DNA of 64,000 nt from Enterococcus crotali (GTDB lineage Bacteria; Bacillota; Bacilli; Lactobacillales; Enterococcaceae). The translations under genes were made by a program, and so were the position numbers. Each line of letters opens with the position of its first letter. The first letter of the stretch is position 1. The stretch lies in NCBI RefSeq assembly GCF_000633635.1, contig NZ_AYPQ01000004.1, forward strand, positions 62,086 to 126,085. The letters run 5' to 3'. The notes under the pieces are model-generated. The model saw only the letters and a list, made by a program, of their open reading frames with translations. It was not told where the DNA came from and ran no database searches. Of the stretch, positions 9,205 to 16,899 are shown piece after piece.

Positions 9205-9233
9205 ATTATACTACTTAAAAGAGCTTTCACCAA
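9205..9233 (-). promoter_or_regulatory. uspA promoter
   Basis: Minus-strand TTGGTG, 17 bases, then perfect TATAAT, ending about 30 bases before the chosen start. Confidence 0.6.
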
Positions 9234-9263
9234 AAAATACTACCGAATGAGAAAACTTTCTAC

Positions 9264-9292
9264 TTTACACAACTAAAAAGCCATGTTATAGT
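9264..9292 (+). promoter_or_regulatory. Promoter of the 49-residue protein gene
   Basis: TTTACA, 17 bases, TATAGT; the start codon follows about 64 bases later. Confidence 0.55.
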
Positions 9293-9355
9293 AATCATGG
9301 AATTTCGTTATCAGATATCGTTGCCTTTCATAAGAATCAAGAGAGGAGAATTATT

Positions 9356-9505
9356 ATGACATTTGGTAATAAAGTATTAAAATACCGTGTAGCACTTGAT
9401 ACAAAGAGAAATTTGTTTATGGCTATCGATGCAAATAACCAAGCAAATATTGCTTATGGTATCACGATTACACAAGCAGTAAAAGAATTGAAAAAATCTA
9501 TTTAA
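9356..9505 (+). CDS. Small protein of 49 residues, function unknown
   Basis: An open frame of 49 codons (MTFGNKVLKYRVALDT...) follows a good ribosome site (AGAGAGGAGAATT). It has its own promoter-like sequence at 9264 and a strong terminator at 9551, so it forms a complete small transcription unit. The product is soluble and basic, without signal peptide or membrane segment. The segment NLFMAIDANNQANIAYGITI looks like a small beta-rich fold. I do not recognise the family. Confidence 0.6.
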   Translation: MTFGNKVLKYRVALDTKRNLFMAIDANNQANIAYGITITQAVKELKKSI

Positions 9506-9550
9506 GGAGTTATCAACCTAAATGAGCCATTCAAGTTCTAATACGATTTA

Positions 9551-9590
9551 AAGGCATCCAGTGAACGTTAGATCACAGATGCCTTTTTTG
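9551..9590 (+). terminator. Terminator after the 49-residue protein gene
   Basis: AAGGCATC and GATGCCTT enclose an inner GTGA/TCAC pair and are followed by TTTTT. Confidence 0.85.
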
Positions 9591-9595
9591 TTTGC

Positions 9596-9823
9596 TTATT
9601 TATGATTTAATTTTCTCCATGTTTTTTTCTTGATAGAGTGTCTCCAGCTCATTTGAATAAATAGTACAAAGAAAAAGAGAACTGCTAAAATTGCAATTGA
9701 AATCATCCTCAATCCGAGTGTCTGCTCCTCACCACTGCCATCTACTGCTCTATTTAAGAGATGAATAAGTCCACCGATAAATATTACCAACCAAACAACA
9801 TTTACTGCCCACCATTTTTTCAT
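9596..9823 (-). CDS. Small two-helix membrane protein (75 residues)
   Basis: Two hydrophobic helices at about 5-24 and 40-62 are joined by a charged loop (NRAVDGSGEEQTLGLR), with a strongly basic tail (SIKKKTWRKLNHK). This suggests a small inner-membrane protein with both ends in the cytoplasm. The pattern resembles the DUF3923 family of Firmicutes, but I hold that only weakly. It is convergent with the 49-residue gene and shares its terminator region. Confidence 0.55.
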   Translation of the reverse strand: MKKWWAVNVVWLVIFIGGLIHLLNRAVDGSGEEQTLGLRMISIAILAVLFFFVLFIQMSWRHSIKKKTWRKLNHK

Positions 9824-9891
9824 AACTTAGGTAATCAGACTTTAGTCTAGTTTTTGTGACGTTAGAATTATTAATCTTTAGAGGTTTAAAC

Positions 9892-9922
9892 AAAAAAACA
9901 TCTGACAGATGTCAGATGTTTT
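9892..9922 (-). terminator. Terminator of the cold-shock gene
   Basis: ACATCTGACA and its exact complement TGTCAGATGT form the stem; on the minus strand it is followed by TTTTTTT. Confidence 0.8.
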
Positions 9923-9934
9923 GGAATGGATGAA

Positions 9935-10135
9935 TTAGTTTTTTACAACGTTAACTGCTTGAGGTCCACGATCTGAATCTTCAACGTCGAAGCTTACTGA
10001 TTGGCCTTCTTCGATTGTTTTGAATCCTTCACCTTGGATAGCTGAGAAATGTACGAATACATCGCTACCATCTTCGCGAGAGATAAATCCAAATCCTTTT
10101 TCTGCGTTAAACCATTTTACTGTTCCTTGTTCCAT
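9935..10135 (-). CDS. Cold-shock protein, CspA family
   Basis: A 66-residue OB-fold RNA chaperone: [20 protein letters not shown] contains RNP1 (KGFGFI) and DVFVHF is RNP2. The frame is open 31 codons further upstream, but family length and the GAGGAGGAAC site fix the start at 10135. The leader between promoter and start is about 100 bases and ends in a perfect 12-base palindrome touching the ribosome site, as might be expected of a cold-responsive leader. Several csp paralogues are normal in enterococci, so no letter is assigned. Confidence 0.93.
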   Translation of the reverse strand: MEQGTVKWFNAEKGFGFISREDGSDVFVHFSAIQGEGFKTIEEGQSVSFDVEDSDRGPQAVNVVKN

Positions 10136-10150
10136 TCTTTGTTCCTCCTC

Positions 10151-10162
10151 GTGCTTAAGCAC
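10151..10162 (-). promoter_or_regulatory. Palindrome beside the csp ribosome binding site
   Basis: GTGCTTAAGCAC is a perfect palindrome, separated by a few bases from GAGGAGG. As RNA it can form a four-pair stem with a UUAA loop next to the ribosome site. Confidence 0.5.
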
Positions 10163-10244
10163 TAAATATTGTAACATTGCCCGTGTACGATAGAGGGTTT
10201 TAAAATTAAAACTTCTATATTGTCCCAAACAAGATTACACCTAC

Positions 10245-10273
10245 ATTGTACATGTGAACCCTTATTTTTGCAA
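10245..10273 (-). promoter_or_regulatory. csp promoter
   Basis: TTGCAA, 17 bases, TACAAT on the minus strand. It lies just beyond the radC stop, so csp is transcribed separately with a leader of roughly 100 bases. Confidence 0.75.
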
Positions 10274-10278
10274 GAATT

Positions 10279-10983
10279 CTAGCTAGTCTGCAGCAAAAAT
10301 TTTTCTTCTCTCATACTGATGTAAACTTGTTCTCCAATGATGATATGATCCAAAACTTCGATTCCCATCATCTTTCCACATTCCTGCATTCTTTGCGTAA
10401 AATGAATGTCACTTTCTGATGGAGTTGGATTACCGCTTGGATGATTATGAGCGAGGATTAAACGTGCCGCAGAACATTTCACTGCACTGCGGAAAATTTC
10501 TCTTGGATGTGCGACACTTTGATTCAATGATCCTTTAAAGACAGTCTCTTGCTTGATCACTTCATTTTTAGTATTTAAGTATAAACACACTAAATGCTCT
10601 TGCTGAAAATCTTGTAATTCATAGATTAAATTCTGAGCAATTTGGTAACTGGACGACACCTTTCCTAGCTTCAGCTGGGTACTTTGCTGAATTCGATACC
10701 CAAACTCGATTGCTGCCCTTAGCTCAATTGCTTTGATCCTACCGATACCTTTGATCTCCATCATTTCAGTAAGTGTAGCATTTTTCAATTCATATAAATG
10801 ATTGAAATAATTCAAAAACTTAGATGCTACCTCCATCACATTCATATTCTTTGAACCAGTTCTTAATAAAATCGCTAAGAGTTCTTGGTTTGATAAAGCT
10901 TTTTCACCTACAACTTCTAATCGTTCACGAGGTAAACAATCTTCCGGCATTTCTCTAATAAATAATTTCTCCTCTTTGATCAA
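10279..10983 (-). CDS. radC: RadC family JAB-domain protein
   Basis: This 234-residue protein combines an N-terminal helix-hairpin-helix region (about 55-85, EIKGIGRIKAIEL) with a C-terminal JAB/MPN metalloprotease-like domain. The JAMM metal motif is complete: HNHPSGNPTPSESD near residue 180-193. Despite its name, a role in recombinational repair is not established; the family is linked to DNA processing. It is followed closely downstream by csp, which has its own promoter. Confidence 0.9.
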   Translation of the reverse strand: MIKEEKLFIREMPEDCLPRERLEVVGEKALSNQELLAILLRTGSKNMNVMEVASKFLNYFNHLYELKNATLTEMMEIKGIGRIKAIELRAAIEFGYRIQQSTQLKLGKVSSSYQIAQNLIYELQDFQQEHLVCLYLNTKNEVIKQETVFKGSLNQSVAHPREIFRSAVKCSAARLILAHNHPSGNPTPSESDIHFTQRMQECGKMMGIEVLDHIIIGEQVYISMREEKFLLQTS

Positions 10984-11036
10984 AAAATCACTCCTCTATA
11001 CGCTTCTATTAAAAGATACGCAAAGGAGTGACATTT

Positions 11037-11696
11037 TTATTTTTTTAGATAAGCTGGAACTTGATCCAAACTCTCAAAAATTTCCAAGGTTTTTTCTTTG
11101 ATCTCATCAGTTGGCGCCAATAGGTCTGGTACCATGATCACAGGAATTCCAGCTGCGTCTGCTGCTGTTACTCCATGAAATGAGTCCTCAAAAATCAAGG
11201 TGCTATCTGCTTTCGTTCCAAGGTTGGCTAAGGCTTTTTGGAATATTTCTGGATCTGGTTTTGCTCGGGTCACATCTTCTGCTGAAACAATTCCTGAAAA
11301 ACGTTCCTTGATCCCAGCACCATCTAATAATAATTCAATTGCCGGACGGACATTACTTGAAGCGACGATTCTAGGTATCTCTTGTTGATCAAGAAAATCA
11401 AGCAATTCCAGAACCCCTTCTTTTAATGGAACTTCACCTGATTCAAATACTTGATAGGTGTCATCGTAGGAACGTTGGATAAACTCATCTACTTTTTCTT
11501 TCCCAAAATCCTTAAAGATTCGATGATAATTTTCTTGCACCTCTTCATCTGACACACCTAAAAATTCTAAATAAAGTTCTTTGCTGTAAGGAAAGTCCAT
11601 CGCATCTGCTATTTTTTGCGTTGACTGATAATAAATCAGCTCGGTATCAAATAACAAACCATCCATATCAAAAATTACGCCATCAATTTTTTTCAT
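11037..11696 (-). CDS. HAD hydrolase, beta-phosphoglucomutase-like
   Basis: A 219-residue HAD-superfamily phosphatase with motif I FDMDGLLFDTE (nucleophile Asp10, acid Asp12), a helical cap (about 18-85), motif II VASS near 110-113 and motif IV EDSFHGVTAA near 166-175. This is the arrangement of sugar-phosphate phosphatases and beta-phosphoglucomutases. The substrate cannot be read from sequence. A family B double repeat separates it from folC upstream. A second HAD of the same type lies at 26215. Confidence 0.85.
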   Translation of the reverse strand: MKKIDGVIFDMDGLLFDTELIYYQSTQKIADAMDFPYSKELYLEFLGVSDEEVQENYHRIFKDFGKEKVDEFIQRSYDDTYQVFESGEVPLKEGVLELLDFLDQQEIPRIVASSNVRPAIELLLDGAGIKERFSGIVSAEDVTRAKPDPEIFQKALANLGTKADSTLIFEDSFHGVTAADAAGIPVIMVPDLLAPTDEIKEKTLEIFESLDQVPAYLKK

Positions 11697-11710
11697 AACT
11701 TCCTCCTAAA

Positions 11711-11949
11711 TTTAAAAGCGTAGCGGGCTCGTTCAAACTCGTAGAAAAATAGGAAAAGATGTATGTGACGTATTTAGTCGCAGACAGCTTTTATCTTTTT
11801 TCCTAGAGTTTAGCTCGCGTAGCTAGATAACATTAAAAGCGTAGCAAGCTCATTCAGTCTTGACTGAAAAATAGGGAAAATTGACTGAGGTGCTTTTTAC
11901 CTCATTCCATTTTCATCTTTTTTCCGAGAGACTAGCTCGCGTAGCTAAC
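11711..11949 (-). repeat. Family B repeat, two tandem units
   Basis: Two units, 11711-11828 and 11829-11949, are alike on the minus strand. Each starts with a GCTACGCGAGCTA-type block, continues with GGAAAAAAGATAAAA or GGAAAAAAGATGAAAAT, then CCTATTTTTC, and ends in GCTACGCTTTTAA-like sequence. Three more units are at 43387-43740 and one at 20480. The run fills the space between folC and the HAD gene in the direction of transcription. Confidence 0.8.
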
Positions 11950-12011
11950 ATACAGTACCATATACCTCATCAAGTCTCAACTGAGATTAATTTCGGTCTT
12001 TTCTCGATAAA

Positions 12012-13330
12012 TTAATCCACATTGCCCGATCCTATACTCAATAATAATTCTCTCACTTGTGACACAAAATAGAGCGAACCTGTCACTAACATTAAATCAT
12101 CAGCTGACATTTTTTCTAAAATCTCGCCCAAACCAAATTGCCATAATGAAACAATCTCAGTCTGATCATCTTCAAAATGTTCCATTTTTGTTAATTCGAT
12201 TGCTCTCGGATAATCAAAAGTGGTCAAATATAAATGAACATTAGGGACTTTTCTTAGTATAGCAATCATTTGATCGATATTTTTTGATGTCAACGCTGAG
12301 AATAAGATGTGGATATCTCGAGTTGGAAATTCCTTTTTCAGATTTTCAGCTAGACGATGCATTGCATGATCATTGTGCGCACCATCTAAAATGATCAATG
12401 GCTCATCGCTGATTTTTTCCATTCGAGCAGGCCACTGCGCTTGGGCCAACCCTTGATAAACATCTCTATCCGTAAAGTTGATTTGCTGTGTTTCACAATA
12501 GAGATAAAACAGTTGAATCGCAACAGCCGCATTTTCGACTTGATGACGGCCTAATAAAGGAACTTTAATTTTAGGCAGTTTGCCTGCTTCACCATAGAAA
12601 TCAAAAATTTCACCCCAATTTTTATCTGGGTGTCGGTAATGCGCCTTATAGTCTTTTTCATAACGGTACACTTTACTGTGTTTTTTTCAGCGACGTCCTC
12701 AATCACTACAAAGGCTTCTTCTCCAATATTCCCAGTCACAACTGGTATGCCCTCTTTAATGATTCCGGCTTTTTGAAAGGCAATCTCTTCAAGCGTATCG
12801 CCTAAAATTTCTGTATGATCTTTTCCGATGGTGGTAATTGCTGTTAGCATCGGTTTTACTACATTCGTACTATCTAATAAACCACCAAGTCCAACTTCAA
12901 CTATGGCGATATCGACTTTTTGATCTAAAAAATAGTCAAGTGTCATAACAGTCAATGTTTCAAATTCAGTGATTCCCGCACTTGTTGGCTGTTGATCCAT
13001 CTCTTTAATCAGCTCTTGATATTTTTCTACATACTGGATGATATGATTGTCAGAAATCCCCGTTCCATTAATCGCAATTCGTTCATTGAAGTGCTCGATA
13101 TAAGGAGAAGTAAACGTTCCTACCTTTAAGCCCAATTCTTCTAACATACATCGTAAATACGTTACAGTAGAGCCTTTTCCATTTGTACCAGCAATATGTA
13201 TCGTCGGTACTTTTTCTTCAGGATTACCAATTCTGTCTAATAATGCTTCCACTCGGTCAAGACCTGGTCTGGTACCAAATGGCAATCTGCTATGAATCCA
13301 ATTAATTGCTTCTTCTATTGTTAGTGACAT
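12012..13330 (-). pseudogene. folC: Folylpolyglutamate synthase/dihydrofolate synthase, one frameshift
   Basis: The gene is read in two overlapping frames: 13330 down to about 12681, then to 12012. The first part has the Mur-ligase P-loop IAGTNGKGSTVTYL (about 45-58) and the second the C-terminal ligase domain (LLGRHQVENAAVAI, LDGAHNDHAM). The frames join exactly if the seven-base T run at 12681-12687 (A run on the coding strand) had eight bases, which restores EKKHSKVYRYEKDY across the junction. The product adds glutamates to folates and makes dihydrofolate; since it is normally indispensable, a sequencing error is more likely than real loss. Confidence 0.85.
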
Positions 13331-13430
13331 CTTATCAACTCCTCGTTATCTATTATATCGAAAGCTGAGATGCTTTTCACTAATTAACGACTTTAATTCT
13401 ATAAAAAAGAGTAAACAAATAGCTCAGTAC

Positions 13431-13458
13431 TTTTAAATAAAAACGATTGTGATAAAAT
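13431..13458 (+). promoter_or_regulatory. Possible promoter for the yfhO operon in a 331-base gene-free stretch
   Basis: TTTTAA, 16 bases, TAAAAT, with a TG just before the -10. It would give a leader of nearly 200 bases before 13662 that contains a short dyad (AGATC/GATCT near 13537-13553). Nothing else is seen between 13331 and 13661. Confidence 0.3.
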
Positions 13459-13661
13459 AAACGAGGTATCCATCTAAAGTGAACACTGATTTTTTTGCAT
13501 CTTTACCAAGTCACATGATAGACTAGAATCTTAGACAGATCGTTAAATGATCTTGATTAAAATAATTATTGTTGCAGGTAGTTCGTTTGATTTCACACGA
13601 TTGATTGGACCTTTATCCTAAAGCAGTTACTAATCATTAGAATAAAGGAGCAGTATAAAAT

Positions 13662-16229
13662 ATGTTAAAAGTCAAAAAATATTTGTTGGTCGGTGGGAGT
13701 TTCTTCTTACCGTTCCTATTATTAGTCATACTCTGGTCGATTTTAGGCTTAGCACCGTTAGGAAATAACAATCTCTTGGTAAGTGATCTAGGTACGCAGT
13801 ATATGCCGTTTTTAAGTGCCTTTAAGCAGTTTTTCCAAGGAGAGACTTACTCACTATATTCATTTTCTGATGCACTTGGTGGAACTATCTTACCTTTGAG
13901 CGCTTATTATTTATTGAGTCCGTTCAATCTTATAGTCTTACTGTTCTCTTATGAACAGTTACCGATCGCTATATTATTGATCATTACGTTAAAAATTTCT
14001 CTTATGGGCAGTTCGATGTTTTATTATCTTCAAAAAACATATCGACAATCAACCATTTCAACCTTACTTTTTTCAACGTCTTATAGCTTATGTGGTTTTG
14101 TGACCGTCTATTGTTTAAATTTTATGTGGCTAGATGCGTTGATTTTACTTCCTTTGCTAGTATTGGGCATTCAGCGTTTATGGGAGCATAAGAAATATGT
14201 CCTTTATTCGGCAGCCTTGTTTTTGGCCATTGTAACAAATTATTATATGGGCTATATGCTCTGTATTTTTGCGGTGTGCTACAGTCTTTATTGGTATTAT
14301 CAAAAGACAAAACCAGCTGAGAAGAAATCAATTTGGCTGTTTATTAAAGAAGGTCGTTTGTTTTTTGTTACTTCTTTTCTAACTGGAATCAGTACGAGTT
14401 TTATTTTGATTCCTGCTGTGGAAGGAATGTTAGCAACAAAGAAAACAAATTTTGAGTGGCAAACGTTCTTACCTACGCCTAATTTTGGCTTTAATTTTCT
14501 TTCCCAATTAGGTCTTGGTAGTGTTAATTTTGAATGGCGGTTAGAACATCTACCGACGATTTTTTCTGGAATCTTGATGGCCTTGCTTTTTATCGCTTAT
14601 TTTCAGCTATCAGCTATTTCTAAGAAGGAAAAAATGGGTGCTGCATTTTTAGTTGGGTTTATTTTCTTAAGTTTCTGGTTGGAACTAGTCAATACGATTT
14701 GGCATATGTTTCAAAGTCCTGCGGGATTTCCGTATAGAAATACGTTTATTTTTAGTTTTTTGATGATAAAATTTGCGTATGAAGCGTTTCTGAAATTAAA
14801 GGGTGGAGCAAAATTAACGTTCATTGTTCCTAGTATTTTTTCTGGATTGTTGCTTATTGGTTATGTTGCTTTAAAATTTTCAAAAGAAAGCATCTATTTA
14901 CTGTCCGATCATTATGTTGTTATCAGTCTAGTGAGTATCTGGTTGATCTTTGGTTTGGTGGTCTTGATTCAAAAAATGCACGGAGCAAAAAGAAATGGTC
15001 TCTATCTGCTCTTGTTCTTAGTTGTTTGCTCTGAATTAGTCTTTAATTTTTGGATCAGCTTTAAGGATATTCCTTTTGGAAATCAAGAGAAATTTGCCCA
15101 AACTTATAAAATTCAAGATGAAATCATCTCAGATTTACAAAAGGCGCAACCTTATCTATTCCGGATCAAACAAACAATCGACTCTGATGCTGCAGGGTAT
15201 AATGAAAAAAATAATGGTTACAATAATCCGATTCTATATGGATATGCCGGCGTTTCAAGCTACACCTCTACATTGGATGCTAAAACGCAAGATACATTGC
15301 ATGCGTTAGGCTTATATCAAAAAAATGATCGTAGAATCGCTTATGTTGATGAATCTAAAGTGATCAACTTACTATTAAACGTGAACGATCAATTGACTCC
15401 TGAGCTTAAACTTTACCAGAAAAATATTTCAAACGATCCTTCTACAAATGTTTATGAAAATGAAGAAGCAATCGGCATGGGCTTTTTGGTACCAGAAGAA
15501 TTTGGCAATCTTAAATTAGCTAAAAATCAGCCGCTAAAAAATCAGGAAATGATTTTACAACAGATTCAAGAAAATAAACAAAATTATTTTCAAGAAACAC
15601 AAAAAATAGCGTGGACAGCTCAAGCTGATAATCACTACACGCTCACTACGAAACCAACAGCAAATGGTGAACTTTATCTTTATGCACCAGAAGTTGACTG
15701 GAAAAAGATTACTTCATTTAAAGTAAATGGAGAGAAAATCCAGCCTGCAATTTATATTGCAACAAACCAATTATTTAATCTTGGCTACTTCAAAAAAGAC
15801 GATGTCGTTCAGTTACAACTTGAATCTGAAAAAGAGCTTGAGGAAAAAACGATTGAATTAAAAACTCTGCAACAAGAAAACTTTGATTCCTTTATTACCA
15901 AACAAAAATCTCAAGCAATTCAGCTTAAAGAAGAAGTCTCTGGCACATTGACTGGAGAAATCACCGTCACAGACCCAGAAAATCCCTTACTTTACTTAGC
16001 AATTCCATATGATAAAAATTGGCAGATCACAGTCGATGGTCAAAAAGTCAAAGCTAAGTCGGTTTTAGGTAATTTTACAGGAATTGAATTAACTTCTGGG
16101 AAGCATCAAATCAAGATGCACTATCAACAACGAAACTTTATTGTCGGCGTTTTGATTAGCATTTCTGTTGTTTTGGGCGTATTATTTTATCAACTAATAA
16201 ACTATTTTACACGACGAAAATCAACCTAA
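13662..16229 (+). CDS. YfhO family membrane protein (GT-C type)
   Basis: An 855-residue protein with about a dozen membrane helices spread over 1-460, one near the C-terminus (about 825-847), and a large extracytoplasmic region between. The first outside loop has SDLGTQYMPFLSAFKQFF with the conserved Asp of the family. YfhO proteins are GT-C-fold enzymes; members in Listeria and Bacillus are tied to glycosylation of teichoic acids, so surface-polymer glycosylation is the best guess. The start follows AAAGGAGCAG. The TVP38-type gene follows 21 bases downstream, probably in one transcript. Confidence 0.8.
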   Translation: MLKVKKYLLVGGSFFLPFLLLVILWSILGLAPLGNNNLLVSDLGTQYMPFLSAFKQFFQGETYSLYSFSDALGGTILPLSAYYLLSPFNLIVLLFSYEQLPIAILLIITLKISLMGSSMFYYLQKTYRQSTISTLLFSTSYSLCGFVTVYCLNFMWLDALILLPLLVLGIQRLWEHKKYVLYSAALFLAIVTNYYMGYMLCIFAVCYSLYWYYQKTKPAEKKSIWLFIKEGRLFFVTSFLTGISTSFILIPAVEGMLATKKTNFEWQTFLPTPNFGFNFLSQLGLGSVNFEWRLEHLPTIFSGILMALLFIAYFQLSAISKKEKMGAAFLVGFIFLSFWLELVNTIWHMFQSPAGFPYRNTFIFSFLMIKFAYEAFLKLKGGAKLTFIVPSIFSGLLLIGYVALKFSKESIYLLSDHYVVISLVSIWLIFGLVVLIQKMHGAKRNGLYLLLFLVVCSELVFNFWISFKDIPFGNQEKFAQTYKIQDEIISDLQKAQPYLFRIKQTIDSDAAGYNEKNNGYNNPILYGYAGVSSYTSTLDAKTQDTLHALGLYQKNDRRIAYVDESKVINLLLNVNDQLTPELKLYQKNISNDPSTNVYENEEAIGMGFLVPEEFGNLKLAKNQPLKNQEMILQQIQENKQNYFQETQKIAWTAQADNHYTLTTKPTANGELYLYAPEVDWKKITSFKVNGEKIQPAIYIATNQLFNLGYFKKDDVVQLQLESEKELEEKTIELKTLQQENFDSFITKQKSQAIQLKEEVSGTLTGEITVTDPENPLLYLAIPYDKNWQITVDGQKVKAKSVLGNFTGIELTSGKHQIKMHYQQRNFIVGVLISISVVLGVLFYQLINYFTRRKST

Positions 16230-16250
16230 CAGCGAGAGGAAACTGCAGCC

Positions 16251-16844
16251 ATGGGGAAAAAGATTCTGAAACGAATTATCTATGCACTGCCTATTCTAGG
16301 CGTTATCTGTTTTACTGGTTTGGTCATTTACGGTTATTATAAAGGGATTTTTCATTCTGTTCAGTCTTTACAGGATTTCATGAAACAGTTTGGAGAATAT
16401 GCGGTATTGATCTTTATCTTTTTACAGATGGTCCAAGTGATTGTACCAATCCTTCCAGGTGGAATTTCAACGCTTGTGGGGATGCTGATGTTTGGTAGTA
16501 TTCAAGGGTTGATCTACAGTTACATCGGTTTGATGATCGGTGATGTTATCGTCTATTGGCTAGCACGTTATTATGGAAAACCATTTGCTCAACTGATCCT
16601 TTCTAAAAAACGGTATTTAAAGTTTGAAAAAATGTTGGACCGTCCTGAAAAGGGCATTAAGAAGTTGATGATCGTTACATTGTTGATCCCTTTTGCGCCG
16701 GATGATTTAACCTGTTTAGTCGCAGGTCTGGCTGAATTGCCGTTTAAAGAATATATGAAAGTATTACTGCTATTTAAACTTTGGTCCGTTGGGACATATG
16801 GGTATGCGTTATTGTTCTTGTTTAATCGTTTTTTGATCAGTTAA
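16251..16844 (+). CDS. TVP38/TMEM64 (SNARE-associated, DedA-like) membrane protein
   Basis: A 197-residue protein with five or so membrane helices. It has the family's re-entrant motif (VPILPGGISTLVGMLMFG at about 65-82) and the second half-motif near IPFAPDDLTCLVAGLA. Relatives in the DedA/VTT superfamily help move lipids such as undecaprenyl phosphate, or keep membrane homeostasis. Its place after yfhO would suit a role in lipid-linked sugar recycling, which is inference. It ends at a bidirectional terminator shared with valS. Confidence 0.8.
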   Translation: MGKKILKRIIYALPILGVICFTGLVIYGYYKGIFHSVQSLQDFMKQFGEYAVLIFIFLQMVQVIVPILPGGISTLVGMLMFGSIQGLIYSYIGLMIGDVIVYWLARYYGKPFAQLILSKKRYLKFEKMLDRPEKGIKKLMIVTLLIPFAPDDLTCLVAGLAELPFKEYMKVLLLFKLWSVGTYGYALLFLFNRFLIS

Positions 16845-16849
16845 AAAAT

Positions 16850-16891
16850 AAAAAGACAGAATTGACCTAAACACGTCAATTCTGTCTTTTT
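16850..16891. terminator. Bidirectional terminator between the TVP38-type gene and valS
   Basis: AAAAAGACAGAATTGAC and its exact complement GTCAATTCTGTCTTTTT flank an eight-base loop; A and T runs serve both strands. Confidence 0.92.
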
Positions 16892-16899
16892 GTTATTCA

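Noticed and set aside
8727-9233. Start of the universal stress protein gene at 9233
   Set aside because: The extra 19 residues precede the AGGAGG site and the promoter -10 box lies inside them; the start at 9176 fits both.
9935-10228. Longer form of the cold-shock protein (97 residues)
   Set aside because: The extension is leader sequence between promoter and ribosome site, and the family length is 66 residues.
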